Translations under genes and position numbers: made by a program
The notes under the pieces: generated by a model
The model's database searches: none
Seen by the model: only the letters and a program-made list of their open reading frames with translations
What the model was told of the DNA's origin: nothing
Assembly (NCBI GenBank): GCA_902363805.1
Contig: CABJBF010000001.1
Location: forward strand, 749,466-813,465
Length of the DNA: 64,000 nucleotides
Direction of reading: 5' to 3'
Source: Eubacteriaceae bacterium
Lineage (GTDB): Bacteria > Bacillota > Clostridia > Lachnospirales > Lachnospiraceae
Shown here: piece after piece, positions 8,717 to 17,640 of the stretch
How positions within the stretch are numbered: the first letter of the stretch is position 1
How the letters are laid out: each line of letters starts with the position of its first letter

Positions 8717-10498
8717 ATGATTAATGAAAGAATTTCAGCCCTTAGAAATTTAATGGAACGAAATAAAATTAATGCTTATGTAATTCCGACAAGTGATGAG
8801 CATGGTTCAGAATACTTGAGTGACCATTTTAAAACGAGAGAATATATGTCAGGATTTACAGGCTCAGCAGGAACATTGGTAGTTACAATGTATGAGGCAC
8901 TATTATGGACTGATGGAAGATACTTTATTCAGGCAGCAGAACAACTTCAAGATAGTGAAATTAAACTTATGAAAGCCGGAGAAGAAGGGGCGCCTTCTGT
9001 AGAAGAATATTTAAAGAAGAACCTTATTGAGGGCAGTGTAATAGGATTTGACGGACAGACAACTAATGCAAGACAGGCAGAAAAATTAGCTGAAATTTCA
9101 GAAATGAAAATAAAGAGTGACGTGGATTTGGTTGGAGAAATATGGAGTGACAGACCTGCTATAGAATTTAAACCTATATGGAGATTAATGGATAGATATG
9201 CAGGAGTTTCTTATCCTGAAAAAGTAGCTAATATAAGAAAAAGAATGGAAGAGGAAAAAGCGGACACATTACTTTTGACATCGTTAGATGAAATTGCATG
9301 GGTTACAAATATCAGAGGTGATGATATTGAGTATAATCCGGTATGCTTTTCGTATATGGTAATTACAAAATATGATAGTCTGTTATTTGCAAATACAAAA
9401 TCATTTGATGAAAAAACAATATACCGTCTTTCAGAAGAAGGGGTTAAAATTAAAGAATATGATGAAATATATGATTATGTAAAAGTTATTCCTGAATATA
9501 CAACATTATGGTTAGATAAAACAACAACAAATTATAGTATTTTACGTTCCATAAAACCAGAAGTAAAGATTATAGATAAATTTTCACCTGCATTGCATTT
9601 GAAAGCAATCAAAAATAATGTGGAAATTGAAAATATGATTAATGCTCATATAATGGATGGCGTTGCAGTGACCAGATTTATTTATTGGTTAAAACATAAT
9701 GTAAGCAAAGAAAAAATGACAGAAATATCTATTGCAAATAAATTAGAAGAATTTAGAAAATCATGGAAAACATATTTGGCACCAAGTTTTGAAACTATAG
9801 TAGGATATGCAGACCATGGCGCAATAGTTCATTACAGCGCAACTAAAGAAACAGATTATGAAGTTAAAGCAGATAATTTTGTTTTAATTGATTCAGGCGG
9901 ACATTATGTAGAAGGAACTACAGATATAACAAGAACAATAGCCCTCGGAAATATATCTACAGAGCAGAAGAAGATGTATACAGCTGTTCTTAGAGGAAAT
10001 TTGAAGCTTGCAAATGCAAAATTCTTATCAGGATGTACAGGAGTATCACTTGATTATGTTGCAAGACAACCACTGTGGGAAATCGGATATGATTACAGAC
10101 ACGGTACAGGTCACGGTGTCGGTTATCTTCTTAATGTTCATGAGCAGCCGAATGCATTTAGATATATGTTAAGAGAAAATGTTGAAGAAAATGCAGAATT
10201 TAAACCGGGAATGATTACTTCAGATGAACCCGGCGTTTATTTGGAAGGGCAATATGGAATAAGGCTCGAAAATCTTTTGCTTTGTGTTGAAAAACAGGTG
10301 ACTGAATACGGACAGTTTTTGGGATTTGATACACTTACATTAGTTCCATTTGATGTAGACGCTATAGATGTAAATATAATGTCTGACTATGAAATACGCC
10401 TTTTAAGACAGTATCATAAACTTGTTTATAAAAAGATTTCTCCATATCTTAATATTGAGGAACAGGAATGGTTATACGAAGTATGTATGGAAATTTAA
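8717..10498 (+). CDS. Xaa-Pro aminopeptidase (M24, aminopeptidase P)
   Basis: Cleaves N-terminal residues preceding proline. The 593-aa protein has the long three-domain layout: two creatinase-like N-terminal domains (about 1-310) and a C-terminal pita-bread catalytic domain. Metal ligands are visible: the two Asp in LIDSGGHYVEGTTDITRT (about residues 391-403), the His in GTGHGVGY (about 466), and the Glu residues in SDEPGVY and IRLENLLL. The C-terminal tail past the catalytic domain fits the M24C extension of eukaryote-like APP. AAAGGTGG precedes the ATG. Confidence 0.93.
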   Translation: MINERISALRNLMERNKINAYVIPTSDEHGSEYLSDHFKTREYMSGFTGSAGTLVVTMYEALLWTDGRYFIQAAEQLQDSEIKLMKAGEEGAPSVEEYLKKNLIEGSVIGFDGQTTNARQAEKLAEISEMKIKSDVDLVGEIWSDRPAIEFKPIWRLMDRYAGVSYPEKVANIRKRMEEEKADTLLLTSLDEIAWVTNIRGDDIEYNPVCFSYMVITKYDSLLFANTKSFDEKTIYRLSEEGVKIKEYDEIYDYVKVIPEYTTLWLDKTTTNYSILRSIKPEVKIIDKFSPALHLKAIKNNVEIENMINAHIMDGVAVTRFIYWLKHNVSKEKMTEISIANKLEEFRKSWKTYLAPSFETIVGYADHGAIVHYSATKETDYEVKADNFVLIDSGGHYVEGTTDITRTIALGNISTEQKKMYTAVLRGNLKLANAKFLSGCTGVSLDYVARQPLWEIGYDYRHGTGHGVGYLLNVHEQPNAFRYMLRENVEENAEFKPGMITSDEPGVYLEGQYGIRLENLLLCVEKQVTEYGQFLGFDTLTLVPFDVDAIDVNIMSDYEIRLLRQYHKLVYKKISPYLNIEEQEWLYEVCMEI

Positions 10499-10627
10499 AT
10501 ATATTTTTGTATAATAATGAATAAATTATGTGCGAAATAGATAAATTATAAAAAATACTTGTATAAATTGTATGTTTTATGATAGACTACTCGCAATTAA
10601 TGGTAGTTGTATATGTTAGTGAAGAAA

Positions 10628-10681
10628 AGCACGGTACAGTAGAACGAAAGTTTACTGCACCGTGCTTTTTTGTGCGTTAGC
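10628..10681 (+). terminator. Terminator after aminopeptidase P
   Basis: AGCACGGTACAGTA (10628-10641) pairs with TACTGCACCGTGCT (10663-10676), followed by a T run. The position, about 130 nt after the stop, and the clean stem are typical of intrinsic termination. Confidence 0.85.
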
Positions 10682-10696
10682 AATGAGGCCACGTAC

Positions 10697-10779
10697 CATA
10701 AAAAACAAATATTTCTGTGAAAGCTTGCTTTCAAAAAGAAATATTTGTTTTTTATGTGATGCGGCGAATGCCGCATCAG
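10697..10779. repeat. Long nested palindrome with GCGGC tail hairpin
   Basis: A perfect 20-bp inverted repeat (10697-10716 with 10737-10756) encloses a second hairpin, GAAAGC/GCTTTC. It is followed directly by TGATGCGGC-GAAT-GCCGCATCA (10757-10778). The same design, with a different arm sequence but the same ACATAAAA edge and GCGGC..GAATGCCGC tail, recurs at 20114-20201 before rpoB. It may act as a terminator or be a small dispersed repeat. Confidence 0.7.
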
Positions 10780-10832
10780 TGAAATGAAGCGAGTATACAA
10801 TGAAAGTTAAAAAGAGACAAAAGGAGGTTCTT

Positions 10833-11291
10833 ATGCCAAAGAACAGAAAAGAAGAAACGATTTACACAATAATGATGGTCATAGTAATGGTTTATGCAAT
10901 GGTATGTTATAACATAGCAATGGATATAGGTGGAATGAAGAATTTTGTATTTTTAGCAGCACTTAGTGAACTGCCGATAATGTGTATAGCAGCATTTTTA
11001 CTTGATACATTTATAGCCGGACCAATAGCAAAAAAAGTAGCTTTCAGACTGGTAAGCCCAAAAGAAGATAAGCCAATATTTGTTATTTTGGCAATATCAG
11101 TATTATCAATCTGGCTTATGTGTCCGATGATGAGTTTTGTGGCTGTAGTTTTGTTTAAAAATGCTTTTGGTCCACAACTTATAGCAGTGTGGATTCAGAC
11201 AACTATAATAAATTTTCCTATGGCATTTTTCTGGCAATTATTTGCTGCCGGCCCGCTGGTAAGAACGATATTTGGAAAAATATTTAAATAA
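10833..11291 (+). CDS. DUF2798-like small membrane protein
   Basis: 152 residues with four predicted membrane helices in two pairs (about 13-33, 43-62, 87-108 and 120-143). The repeated FIAGPIAKK and FAAGPLVRT motifs follow the second and fourth helices, a pattern I associate with DUF2798 proteins. The function is unknown. The start at 10833 is favoured by the AAGGAGG site 5 nt upstream; an in-frame ATG at 10800 lacks one. Confidence 0.75.
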   Translation: MPKNRKEETIYTIMMVIVMVYAMVCYNIAMDIGGMKNFVFLAALSELPIMCIAAFLLDTFIAGPIAKKVAFRLVSPKEDKPIFVILAISVLSIWLMCPMMSFVAVVLFKNAFGPQLIAVWIQTTIINFPMAFFWQLFAAGPLVRTIFGKIFK

Positions 11292-11413
11292 TCGTAAATT
11301 TGAAAAAATATATTATGAAAAATCGCAGAGTCGATTTTGAAAAAAGTAAAACAAGAAAATATATTTGAAAATTACAAATTTATTCGATTGATAAAAATTC
11401 AACATATTAATTT

Positions 11414-11459
11414 CGCCTTTTGCATAAATTATAAAAAAGAAAAATGCAAAAGGCGAGAA
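11414..11459 (+). promoter_or_regulatory. Hairpin occluding the spoIIID ribosome site
   Basis: CGCCTTTTGCAT (11414-11425) is the exact complement of ATGCAAAAGGCG (11444-11455). The right arm contains the AAAGGCG part of the only plausible ribosome binding site, 4 nt before the GTG start at 11460. The stem would therefore hide the translation start of spoIIID. There is no T run, so this is not a terminator. Confidence 0.6.
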
Positions 11460-11714
11460 GTGAAAGAATATATTGAAGAAAGAACGATTGAAATAGCAAA
11501 TTACATTATTGAATGCAATGCTACTGTAAGACAGGCAGCAAAGACATTTGGTGTAAGTAAAAGCACGGTACATAAAGACTGTACAGAACGGTTAGGTAGG
11601 TTAAATCCCGGATTGGCAAAGCAGGTTAGGAAAGTTCTTGATGTAAATAAGTCGGAACGTCATATTAGAGGTGGACTTGCAACAAAAGAAAAATACGCAC
11701 ATAATCATGTGTGA
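11460..11714 (+). CDS. spoIIID: Sporulation transcription factor SpoIIID
   Basis: A small DNA-binding protein that tunes sigma-E-dependent mother-cell transcription during sporulation. The 84 residues carry the conserved helix-turn-helix TVRQAAKTFGVSKSTVHKDC and the RLGRLNPGLAKQVRKVL region of the family. The translation start is taken as GTG at 11460 because the family begins VKEYIEERT; upstream in-frame sequence is not conserved-looking. An mreB-type gene lies downstream, as in Bacillus (spoIIID-mbl). Confidence 0.93.
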   Translation: MKEYIEERTIEIANYIIECNATVRQAAKTFGVSKSTVHKDCTERLGRLNPGLAKQVRKVLDVNKSERHIRGGLATKEKYAHNHV

Positions 11715-11726
11715 AGAAATAAAAGC

Positions 11727-11750
11727 CATTTAGTTATGGCTTTTATTTTA
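11727..11750 (+). terminator. spoIIID terminator
   Basis: AAAAGCCAT-TTAGTT-ATGGCTTTT just after the spoIIID stop, followed by more T residues. Confidence 0.8.
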
Positions 11751-11761
11751 TTATGACAATA

Positions 11762-11932
11762 AAAAAACCACATCTTACGATGTGGTGTTAATTTCGGGGG
11801 ACCTGGCGGGAATTTCACCCACCAGGTTGAGTATGAAAAACTTAAAAATACGTCATTATAGGGTATGACGTATACAAACTATGCTGCACTACCTAAGTAG
11901 TACTCTGTTATGATACGGTATATATGTGAACG
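11762..11932 (-). ncRNA. Candidate structured small RNA on the minus strand
   Basis: Read on the minus strand, the segment shows a string of clean hairpins: ACTACTTAGGTAGT; TACGTCAT with ATGACGTA; ACCTGG/CCAGGT enclosing GGG/CCC; and finally ACCACATC-GTAA-GATGTGGT followed by seven T. The last is an intrinsic terminator pointing against the neighbouring genes. I recognise no Rfam family. GGGTGAAATTCCC resembles one motif of the FMN riboswitch, but the rest of that consensus is missing. The 5' end is a guess. The remainder of the 411-nt spoIIID-mreB gap holds only AT-rich promoter-like sequence (TATAAT at 12009). Confidence 0.4.
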
Positions 11933-12125
11933 AAATATGAACATGATGTAAATAAACTTTGAAATGCAAAAAAAATAAAACATACTTTAATTTTTATATA
12001 AAATTGTATATAATATTTGTGCGGGAAATCGTGATTAATATGGGATTGAAAGATGTATAACGTGTTTATTTTTTTATAACAACTTTTAATCTGTTATAAA
12101 TATCCAATTTTAAAAGGAGAAAGAT

Positions 12126-13121
12126 ATGTTTGATACAGACATTGGAATAGATTTAGGTACAGCAAGTATCTTAGTATATATAAAAGGAAAAGGTGTGGTT
12201 TTAAAAGAACCATCAGTTGTTGCTATAGATAGAGATACGGATACTATAAGAGCAATCGGAGAAGAAGCAAGATTAATGATAGGAAGAACACCTGGAAATA
12301 TTGTTGCGGTAAGACCTCTTAGACAGGGAGTGATTTCTAATTATTCAGTTACTGAACAGATGATAAAGTATTTTATTCAGAAAGCTGTAGGAAAACGTTC
12401 TTATAAGAAACCAAGAATTAGCATTTGCGTTCCTAGTGGAGCAACAGAAGTTGAAACTAAAGCTGTAGAGGATGCATCATTCCAGGCAGGGGCAAGAGAA
12501 GTATTTATAGTGGAAGAACCGTTAGCAGCTGCTATTGGTGCAGGAATAGATATTTCAAAACCATGTGGAAATATGGTGGTTGACATAGGTGGTGGAACAA
12601 CAGATATAGCAGTTATTTCTTTAGGTGCTACTGTTGAAAGTACTTCTGTAAAGGTTGCGGGAGATGATTTTGATGATGCGATAGTCAGATATATGAGAAA
12701 AAAACACAATCTTTTAGTAGGAGAAAGAACTGCTGAAGAAATTAAAATCGGAATAGGTACATGTTTTAAGAAAACAGAAGTTAAGAAGATGGAAGTAAGA
12801 GGTAGAAACCTTGTTACAGGTCTTCCTAAGATTATAGAAGTTACATCAGAAGAAGTTGAAGAAGCTTTAAGAGAAGCGACAACACAGATTGTTGAAGCTA
12901 TTCATGGAGTGCTTGAAAATACACCTCCTGAACTCTCAGCAGATATTGCGGTAAGAGGAATTGTTCTTACAGGTGGTGGTTGTCTGTTAGACGGATTAGA
13001 AGAATTGATTGAATCTAAGACGGGAATCAATACAATGACAGCTGAAGATCCGATGACTGCGGTCGCTATTGGTACAGGAAGATACTTAGAAGTTATGGAT
13101 GAAATGAACCAGGAAAAATAA
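12126..13121 (+). CDS. mreB: Rod-shape protein MreB/Mbl
   Basis: A bacterial actin that guides lateral cell-wall synthesis at the membrane. The 331-aa sequence has the ATPase signatures: phosphate 1 motif DIGIDLGTASILVY at residues 4-17, phosphate 2 DIGGGTTDIAVISLG near 155, and the adenosine motif region LTGGGCLLDGLEE near 280. The spoIIID neighbour favours an Mbl-like paralog; no mreC or mreD follows. An AAAGGAG site precedes the ATG. Confidence 0.93.
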   Translation: MFDTDIGIDLGTASILVYIKGKGVVLKEPSVVAIDRDTDTIRAIGEEARLMIGRTPGNIVAVRPLRQGVISNYSVTEQMIKYFIQKAVGKRSYKKPRISICVPSGATEVETKAVEDASFQAGAREVFIVEEPLAAAIGAGIDISKPCGNMVVDIGGGTTDIAVISLGATVESTSVKVAGDDFDDAIVRYMRKKHNLLVGERTAEEIKIGIGTCFKKTEVKKMEVRGRNLVTGLPKIIEVTSEEVEEALREATTQIVEAIHGVLENTPPELSADIAVRGIVLTGGGCLLDGLEELIESKTGINTMTAEDPMTAVAIGTGRYLEVMDEMNQEK

Positions 13122-13127
13122 TAGATA

Positions 13128-13157
13128 ATAAGGCTGTCTGGAAAAGGCAGCCTTTTA
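13128..13157 (+). terminator. mreB terminator
   Basis: AAGGCTG and CAGCCTT arms flank a short loop and are followed by TTTT. It lies between mreB and recD2. Confidence 0.65.
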
Positions 13158-13174
13158 AATTAAAAGGAAAAGAT

Positions 13175-15466
13175 ATGTCGATGAAAACTATTACCGGATA
13201 TGTAGAAATAATTACATTTAGAAATGAAGAAAATGGCTATACTGTTTTAACTATGTCTGTGGGAAAAAAAGATGTAAAAGTAACCGGAGTATTTGGATAT
13301 ATTGGTGAAGGGGAATATATCGAAGTAGAAGGCGAGGAAGTATTTCATCCTGTTTTTGGTGAACAGATAAAAATGAAATCGTATAAAACAATTCCGGCAA
13401 ATGACGAATATTCAATTAGAAAATATTTAGGGTCAGGAGCAATTAAGGGGTTGGGTCTTGCTCTTGCGGACAGAATCGTAGACAAGTTTAAAGAAGATAC
13501 ATTTAGAATAGTTGATGAAGAGCCTGAAAGATTAGAAGAAGTCAGAGGAATAAGTTATAAGAAAGCCATGGATATTGCAAGCCAGATTCAGGCAAAAAAA
13601 GATATAAGAGACGCAATGATATTTTTGCAAAAATACGGTATTTCGTCGGCGATGAGTCTTAAAATTTATAATTATTATGGCGAAGAAATTTATCAGATTA
13701 TAAAGAAAAATCCATACCGCATTGCTGATGAAATACGAGGAATAGGATTTACAACAGCTGATGAAATAGCTAAGAGGGCAGGAGTGGAAGTTAATGCTTC
13801 TATTCGAGTTAAAAGTGGAATGGTATATGCGCTTTCTAAAGCATCAGAGTCAGGGCATACATATTTGCCAAAAGAAAATCTTATTCAGGCAACTATTAGT
13901 TTGCTTGGGTTAAGAGACCAGTATCAGAATGCCGATGGTACATATAATATGGATTTGTTAGATAACTATTTTATTGACCTTGTAATGGAAAAGAAACTTA
14001 TTGTTAAAGAAATCAATGAAGTACAGGCTGTATTTTTGTCTACATATTATTACACGGAAATGAATGTGGCAGGAATGCTTCTTGATTTGGATTTATCAAT
14101 GCCGGCGGATGAATTTGTGGAAAGTGTAAAATTAGATACCATCCAGAGAAAAAATAATATTGTACTTGATGATTTGCAAAAAGAAGCGGTTATGGCTACG
14201 CAAAGCAATGGAGTGGTAATTTTAACAGGTGGACCGGGAACGGGAAAAACTACTACAATTAATGCGATTATTCAAATGTTTGAAAGTGATAATTTGGAAA
14301 TCCGCCTTGCGGCACCTACAGGAAGAGCAGCAAAACGAATGACTGAAACTACAGGGTGCCAGGCACAGACAATACACAGGCTGCTTGAAATAAACGGAAG
14401 TACCGGAACAGATGATTCATTGGATATGGACGCTAAGTTTGAAAGAAATGAAACAAATCCAATAGAAGCAGATGTAATTATAATAGATGAAATGTCGATG
14501 GTTGATATTTTCCTTATGCATTCTTTGCTTAAGGCTGTAGCTCATGGAACAAGACTTGTTCTTGTAGGGGATATTAACCAGCTTGCAAGTGTCGGACCGG
14601 GAAATGTATTAAAAGATATCATTGATTCCGGAAAATTTAAAGTGGTAACACTTAATAAGATTTTCAGACAGGCGGGTGAAAGCGGAATAGTAACAAATGC
14701 CCATAAAATAAATGAAGGAAAAGCAGTTGAACTAGACAATAGCACGAAAGATTTCCTTTATATAAGAAGAAATACACCTCAGGAGGCTTTGAACGCAACA
14801 ATAGGTCTTATAATGACAAAACTTCCTGACTATGTAAAATCAACACCGCAGGAAATACAGGTTCTTACACCTATGAAGAGTGGAATTCTTGGTGTTGAGA
14901 ATATGAATGTTGAATTGCAAAAATATATTAATAAGCCGGACAAATATAAAAAAGAACATGAATTTGGTAAATATATATTTAGAGAAGGCGACAAGGTAAT
15001 GCAGATAAAAAACAATTATCAAATTGAATGGGAAGTCAGATTGCCTAATGGAGCCTGTATCGATTCAGGAAAAGGTGTATTTAATGGAGATTTGGGAATT
15101 ATAAAAAATATGAATAACGATTCACAGATTTTAGAAGTTGAATTTGATGAAAATAAAATGGTGACATATACATTTAAGGAAGCGGAAGAATTAGAACTTG
15201 CATATGCAATAACTATTCATAAATCTCAGGGTAGTGAATATCCGGCAGTTATCATGCCTCTTGTTACAGGGTATCAGCAACTTATGACGAGAAATCTATT
15301 GTACACCGGAATAACAAGAGCGAAAAGTTGTGTATGTATTGTTGGAAGAGAAGATACATTTCAAGGTATGATTAAAAATGAAGACCAGCATAAAAGGTAT
15401 TCAGGATTACAATGGCAGTTGCAGACATTTGAAACAGAGGAAGAACCTGTAGAGAATGACAAATAG
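13175..15466 (+). CDS. recD2: RecD2-type ATP-dependent DNA helicase
   Basis: A 5'-3' SF1B helicase in DNA repair, not part of a RecBCD complex. The 763 aa comprise an N-terminal OB-like domain, a helix-hairpin-helix region (about residues 90-230), Walker A LTGGPGTGKTTT near residue 350, Walker B DVIIIDEMSMVD near 430, and a C-terminal UvrD-like segment with IHKSQGSEYPAVI and LLYTGITRAK. It has the full length for the family. The start could be 13175 or the Met two codons later. Confidence 0.93.
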   Translation: MSMKTITGYVEIITFRNEENGYTVLTMSVGKKDVKVTGVFGYIGEGEYIEVEGEEVFHPVFGEQIKMKSYKTIPANDEYSIRKYLGSGAIKGLGLALADRIVDKFKEDTFRIVDEEPERLEEVRGISYKKAMDIASQIQAKKDIRDAMIFLQKYGISSAMSLKIYNYYGEEIYQIIKKNPYRIADEIRGIGFTTADEIAKRAGVEVNASIRVKSGMVYALSKASESGHTYLPKENLIQATISLLGLRDQYQNADGTYNMDLLDNYFIDLVMEKKLIVKEINEVQAVFLSTYYYTEMNVAGMLLDLDLSMPADEFVESVKLDTIQRKNNIVLDDLQKEAVMATQSNGVVILTGGPGTGKTTTINAIIQMFESDNLEIRLAAPTGRAAKRMTETTGCQAQTIHRLLEINGSTGTDDSLDMDAKFERNETNPIEADVIIIDEMSMVDIFLMHSLLKAVAHGTRLVLVGDINQLASVGPGNVLKDIIDSGKFKVVTLNKIFRQAGESGIVTNAHKINEGKAVELDNSTKDFLYIRRNTPQEALNATIGLIMTKLPDYVKSTPQEIQVLTPMKSGILGVENMNVELQKYINKPDKYKKEHEFGKYIFREGDKVMQIKNNYQIEWEVRLPNGACIDSGKGVFNGDLGIIKNMNNDSQILEVEFDENKMVTYTFKEAEELELAYAITIHKSQGSEYPAVIMPLVTGYQQLMTRNLLYTGITRAKSCVCIVGREDTFQGMIKNEDQHKRYSGLQWQLQTFETEEEPVENDK

Positions 15467-15752
15467 AACGGCATAAGTGCTGTGTCGCTTTTTGGTGATT
15501 ATACATTCGGCAATTGTAGAAAATGACAAATAGAACAGTATGAGTTAATGGAATAATGTTGTAAATATGCAAATAATAAACAAAATAGAAATATTAAGAA
15601 AGGAAAATAAATATAAAATTTAATTAATTTTATAATGCTTTGCTAGAGTTTATTTTATAAAACCTGGTTTATTATTGGAAATTTATTGAGTTAAATACAT
15701 AAATACATAATATAAGATTATTTGAATTAATTAAAAAAGATTTACGTAGGAA

Positions 15753-16457
15753 ATGAAGGAGAAGATTTTAAATGTATTTTTCCCTAGAACCTGTCCGGTA
15801 TGTGGGGAAGTGGTCAAAGGACAGGACAAATTTGTATGTGACAAATGCAAGGGTAAAGTGTTTTACATGAAAGAGCCTAAATGTGCAAAATGTGGAAAAA
15901 GTCTTAAAGAAGACGGCACATTGTGCAAAGACTGCAGAGAGCATAAGCATGCATATGAAAAAGGCGTGTGTCTTTTTCAATATGCAGGTGGAATAAAAGA
16001 ATCCATGTATAGATTTAAATATAAAAATGCAAGAGAATATGGAGCGTATTATGGATGGGAGACTGCAAAGCGTTATGGAAAATTATTTGAACAATGGGGA
16101 ATTGACTGCATAATGGCAGTGCCGGTTTCTAAAAAGAAGGAAATAAAGAGAGGATATAATCAGGCGTATGTATATGCCAAAGAAATTTCCCGATATACGA
16201 AAATACCTATGGATAAAAAATGCCTTGTGCGAGTTGAGGATACAAAGCCGCAAAAGGAATTTGTAGGGATTGCAAGAAAGAAGAACGTTGAAAATGCATT
16301 TGCTATATATGAGGAAAAGGCAAAAGAATATAATAAGGTATTATTGGTGGATGATATTTATACGACAGGTAGTACTATAGATGCGTGTACACGGGTCCTT
16401 AAGGCGGCAGGCGTTAAAGAAGTATATTTTGTATGCATAAGTGCCGGAGTGTTGTAA
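15753..16457 (+). CDS. ComF family phosphoribosyltransferase-like protein
   Basis: Related to ComFC, needed for DNA uptake in competent bacteria. It has an N-terminal zinc-ribbon region with paired CPVCG/CDKC and CAKCG/CKDC motifs (residues 14-70). A type I phosphoribosyltransferase domain carries the PRPP loop VLLVDDIYTTGST near residue 197. The 234-aa length is normal. The 286-nt gap upstream of it contains no gene. Confidence 0.88.
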   Translation: MKEKILNVFFPRTCPVCGEVVKGQDKFVCDKCKGKVFYMKEPKCAKCGKSLKEDGTLCKDCREHKHAYEKGVCLFQYAGGIKESMYRFKYKNAREYGAYYGWETAKRYGKLFEQWGIDCIMAVPVSKKKEIKRGYNQAYVYAKEISRYTKIPMDKKCLVRVEDTKPQKEFVGIARKKNVENAFAIYEEKAKEYNKVLLVDDIYTTGSTIDACTRVLKAAGVKEVYFVCISAGVL

Positions 16458-16499
16458 TCTTAAAAAACAGCCACCTTAAAAATAGCCTTAAAAAATATC

Positions 16500-16528
16500 T
16501 TGACGCTATATACAGATTATGTTATATT
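16500..16528 (+). promoter_or_regulatory. Sigma-A promoter for rpmG-secE-nusG
   Basis: TTGACG (16500-16505), 17-nt spacer, TATATT (16523-16528). It lies about 95 nt upstream of rpmG. Confidence 0.7.
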
Positions 16529-16620
16529 AATCAAGCGAGGACTAGGTCTTTTTTTTTTGCAGAAAAAATGACTTAAAACAAGATACAAAAAATGATTATA
16601 AATAAAGTGGAGGTTAAGCC

Positions 16621-16770
16621 ATGAGAACAAGAATTACATTAGAATGTACAGAATGCAAACAGCGTAATTACAATACTACAAAGGATAAGAAGAGTCATCC
16701 GGACAGAGTAGAAACAAAGAAGTATTGCAAGTTCTGTCAGAGACACACAATGCATAAAGAAACAAAATAG
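16621..16770 (+). CDS. rpmG: Ribosomal protein L33 (bL33)
   Basis: A 49-residue protein beginning [17 protein letters not shown], with the four zinc-ligand cysteines (CTEC and CKFC) of the C+ form of L33. A GGAGG site precedes the ATG. It heads the secE-nusG-rplK cluster as in most Firmicutes. Confidence 0.96.
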   Translation: MRTRITLECTECKQRNYNTTKDKKSHPDRVETKKYCKFCQRHTMHKETK

Positions 16771-16797
16771 TCAGTTTTATATAATGGAGGGATTAAG

Positions 16798-17004
16798 ATG
16801 GGAGAAGCATCTAACAAGTCAAAGGGCTCTGTAAAAAAATGGTTTGCAGGCTTGAAGGCTGAATTCAAAAGAATAATCTGGCCAACAAAAGCATCCGTTA
16901 TAAGACAGACTGTTGTTGTAACAGTGATCACAGTTATTTTAGGTGTTCTTATTAGCTTAATTGATCAGCTCATTCAGTTTGGGTTGGATCATATTATAGG
17001 ATAA
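16798..17004 (+). CDS. secE: Preprotein translocase subunit SecE
   Basis: A 68-aa, single-span membrane protein of the SecYEG translocon. A basic amphipathic segment (VKKWFAGLKAEFKRIIWPTK) precedes one C-terminal membrane helix (about residues 38-62), the short SecE type of Gram-positives. It is between rpmG and nusG, with 27-nt spacers. Confidence 0.95.
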   Translation: MGEASNKSKGSVKKWFAGLKAEFKRIIWPTKASVIRQTVVVTVITVILGVLISLIDQLIQFGLDHIIG

Positions 17005-17030
17005 GAATAAAATAATGAAGAGGTGATTAT

Positions 17031-17549
17031 ATGTCAGAAGCAAATTGGTACGTAGTTCATACTTATTCAGGTTATGAAAACAAAGTAAAGACTAATATTG
17101 AACAGACAATTGAGAATAGAAAATTGCAGGATCAGATATTAGAAGTATCAGTTCCGATTCAGGAAGCAGTTGAAATTAAGAATGGTGTAAAAAAAGTTAC
17201 ACAGAAGAAGATGTTTCCGGGATATGTACTCATTAATATGGTTATGAATGATGATACATGGTACGTTGTTCGTAATACGAGAGGAGTTACAGGATTTGTA
17301 GGACCGGGATCAAAACCTGTTCCACTTACTGATGCAGAAATGCTCTCACTTGGAATTAACAAGGGTCCGGTTACTCTTGAATTCTCAGAGGGAGATACAG
17401 TTGCAGTAATCAAGGGCGTATGGGAAGGCACAGCAGGTGTCATTAAGCGCATTGATGAAAACAGACAGACAGTCACAATTAATGTGGACATGTTTGGTAG
17501 AGAAACTCCGGTAGAATTAGATTTTACTGAAGTTAAAAAGATGGATTAG
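17031..17549 (+). CDS. nusG: Transcription termination/antitermination factor NusG
   Basis: 172 aa with the NGN domain (WYVVHTYSGYENKV at residues 5-18; FPGYVLINM near 62) and a C-terminal KOW domain (EGDTVAVIKGVWEGTAGVIKRID near 122-145). It acts on elongating RNA polymerase and couples it to Rho or the ribosome. It is part of the rpmG-secE-nusG operon. Confidence 0.96.
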   Translation: MSEANWYVVHTYSGYENKVKTNIEQTIENRKLQDQILEVSVPIQEAVEIKNGVKKVTQKKMFPGYVLINMVMNDDTWYVVRNTRGVTGFVGPGSKPVPLTDAEMLSLGINKGPVTLEFSEGDTVAVIKGVWEGTAGVIKRIDENRQTVTINVDMFGRETPVELDFTEVKKMD

Positions 17550-17592
17550 AACCATTTGGTTTTAATAGATTGCTTTACATATTTGTAGAGCA

Positions 17593-17618
17593 GTGGGAGG
17601 GATTCCCGATAATACCAC
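17593..17618 (+). promoter_or_regulatory. L1-binding stem before rplK
   Basis: GTGGGAGG...CCCGATAATACCAC, which resembles the L1 site of 23S rRNA and of known rplK-rplA leaders. A near-identical element lies before rplA at 18146. Known L1 sites let free L1 repress L11-L1 translation. Confidence 0.7.
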
Positions 17619-17640
17619 AAATTTTAGGAGGTGCCGAAAG

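Noticed and set aside
11762..11932. FMN or cobalamin riboswitch on the minus strand
   Set aside because: Only a GGGTGAAATTCCC-type match; the other conserved blocks and a downstream gene on that strand are missing.
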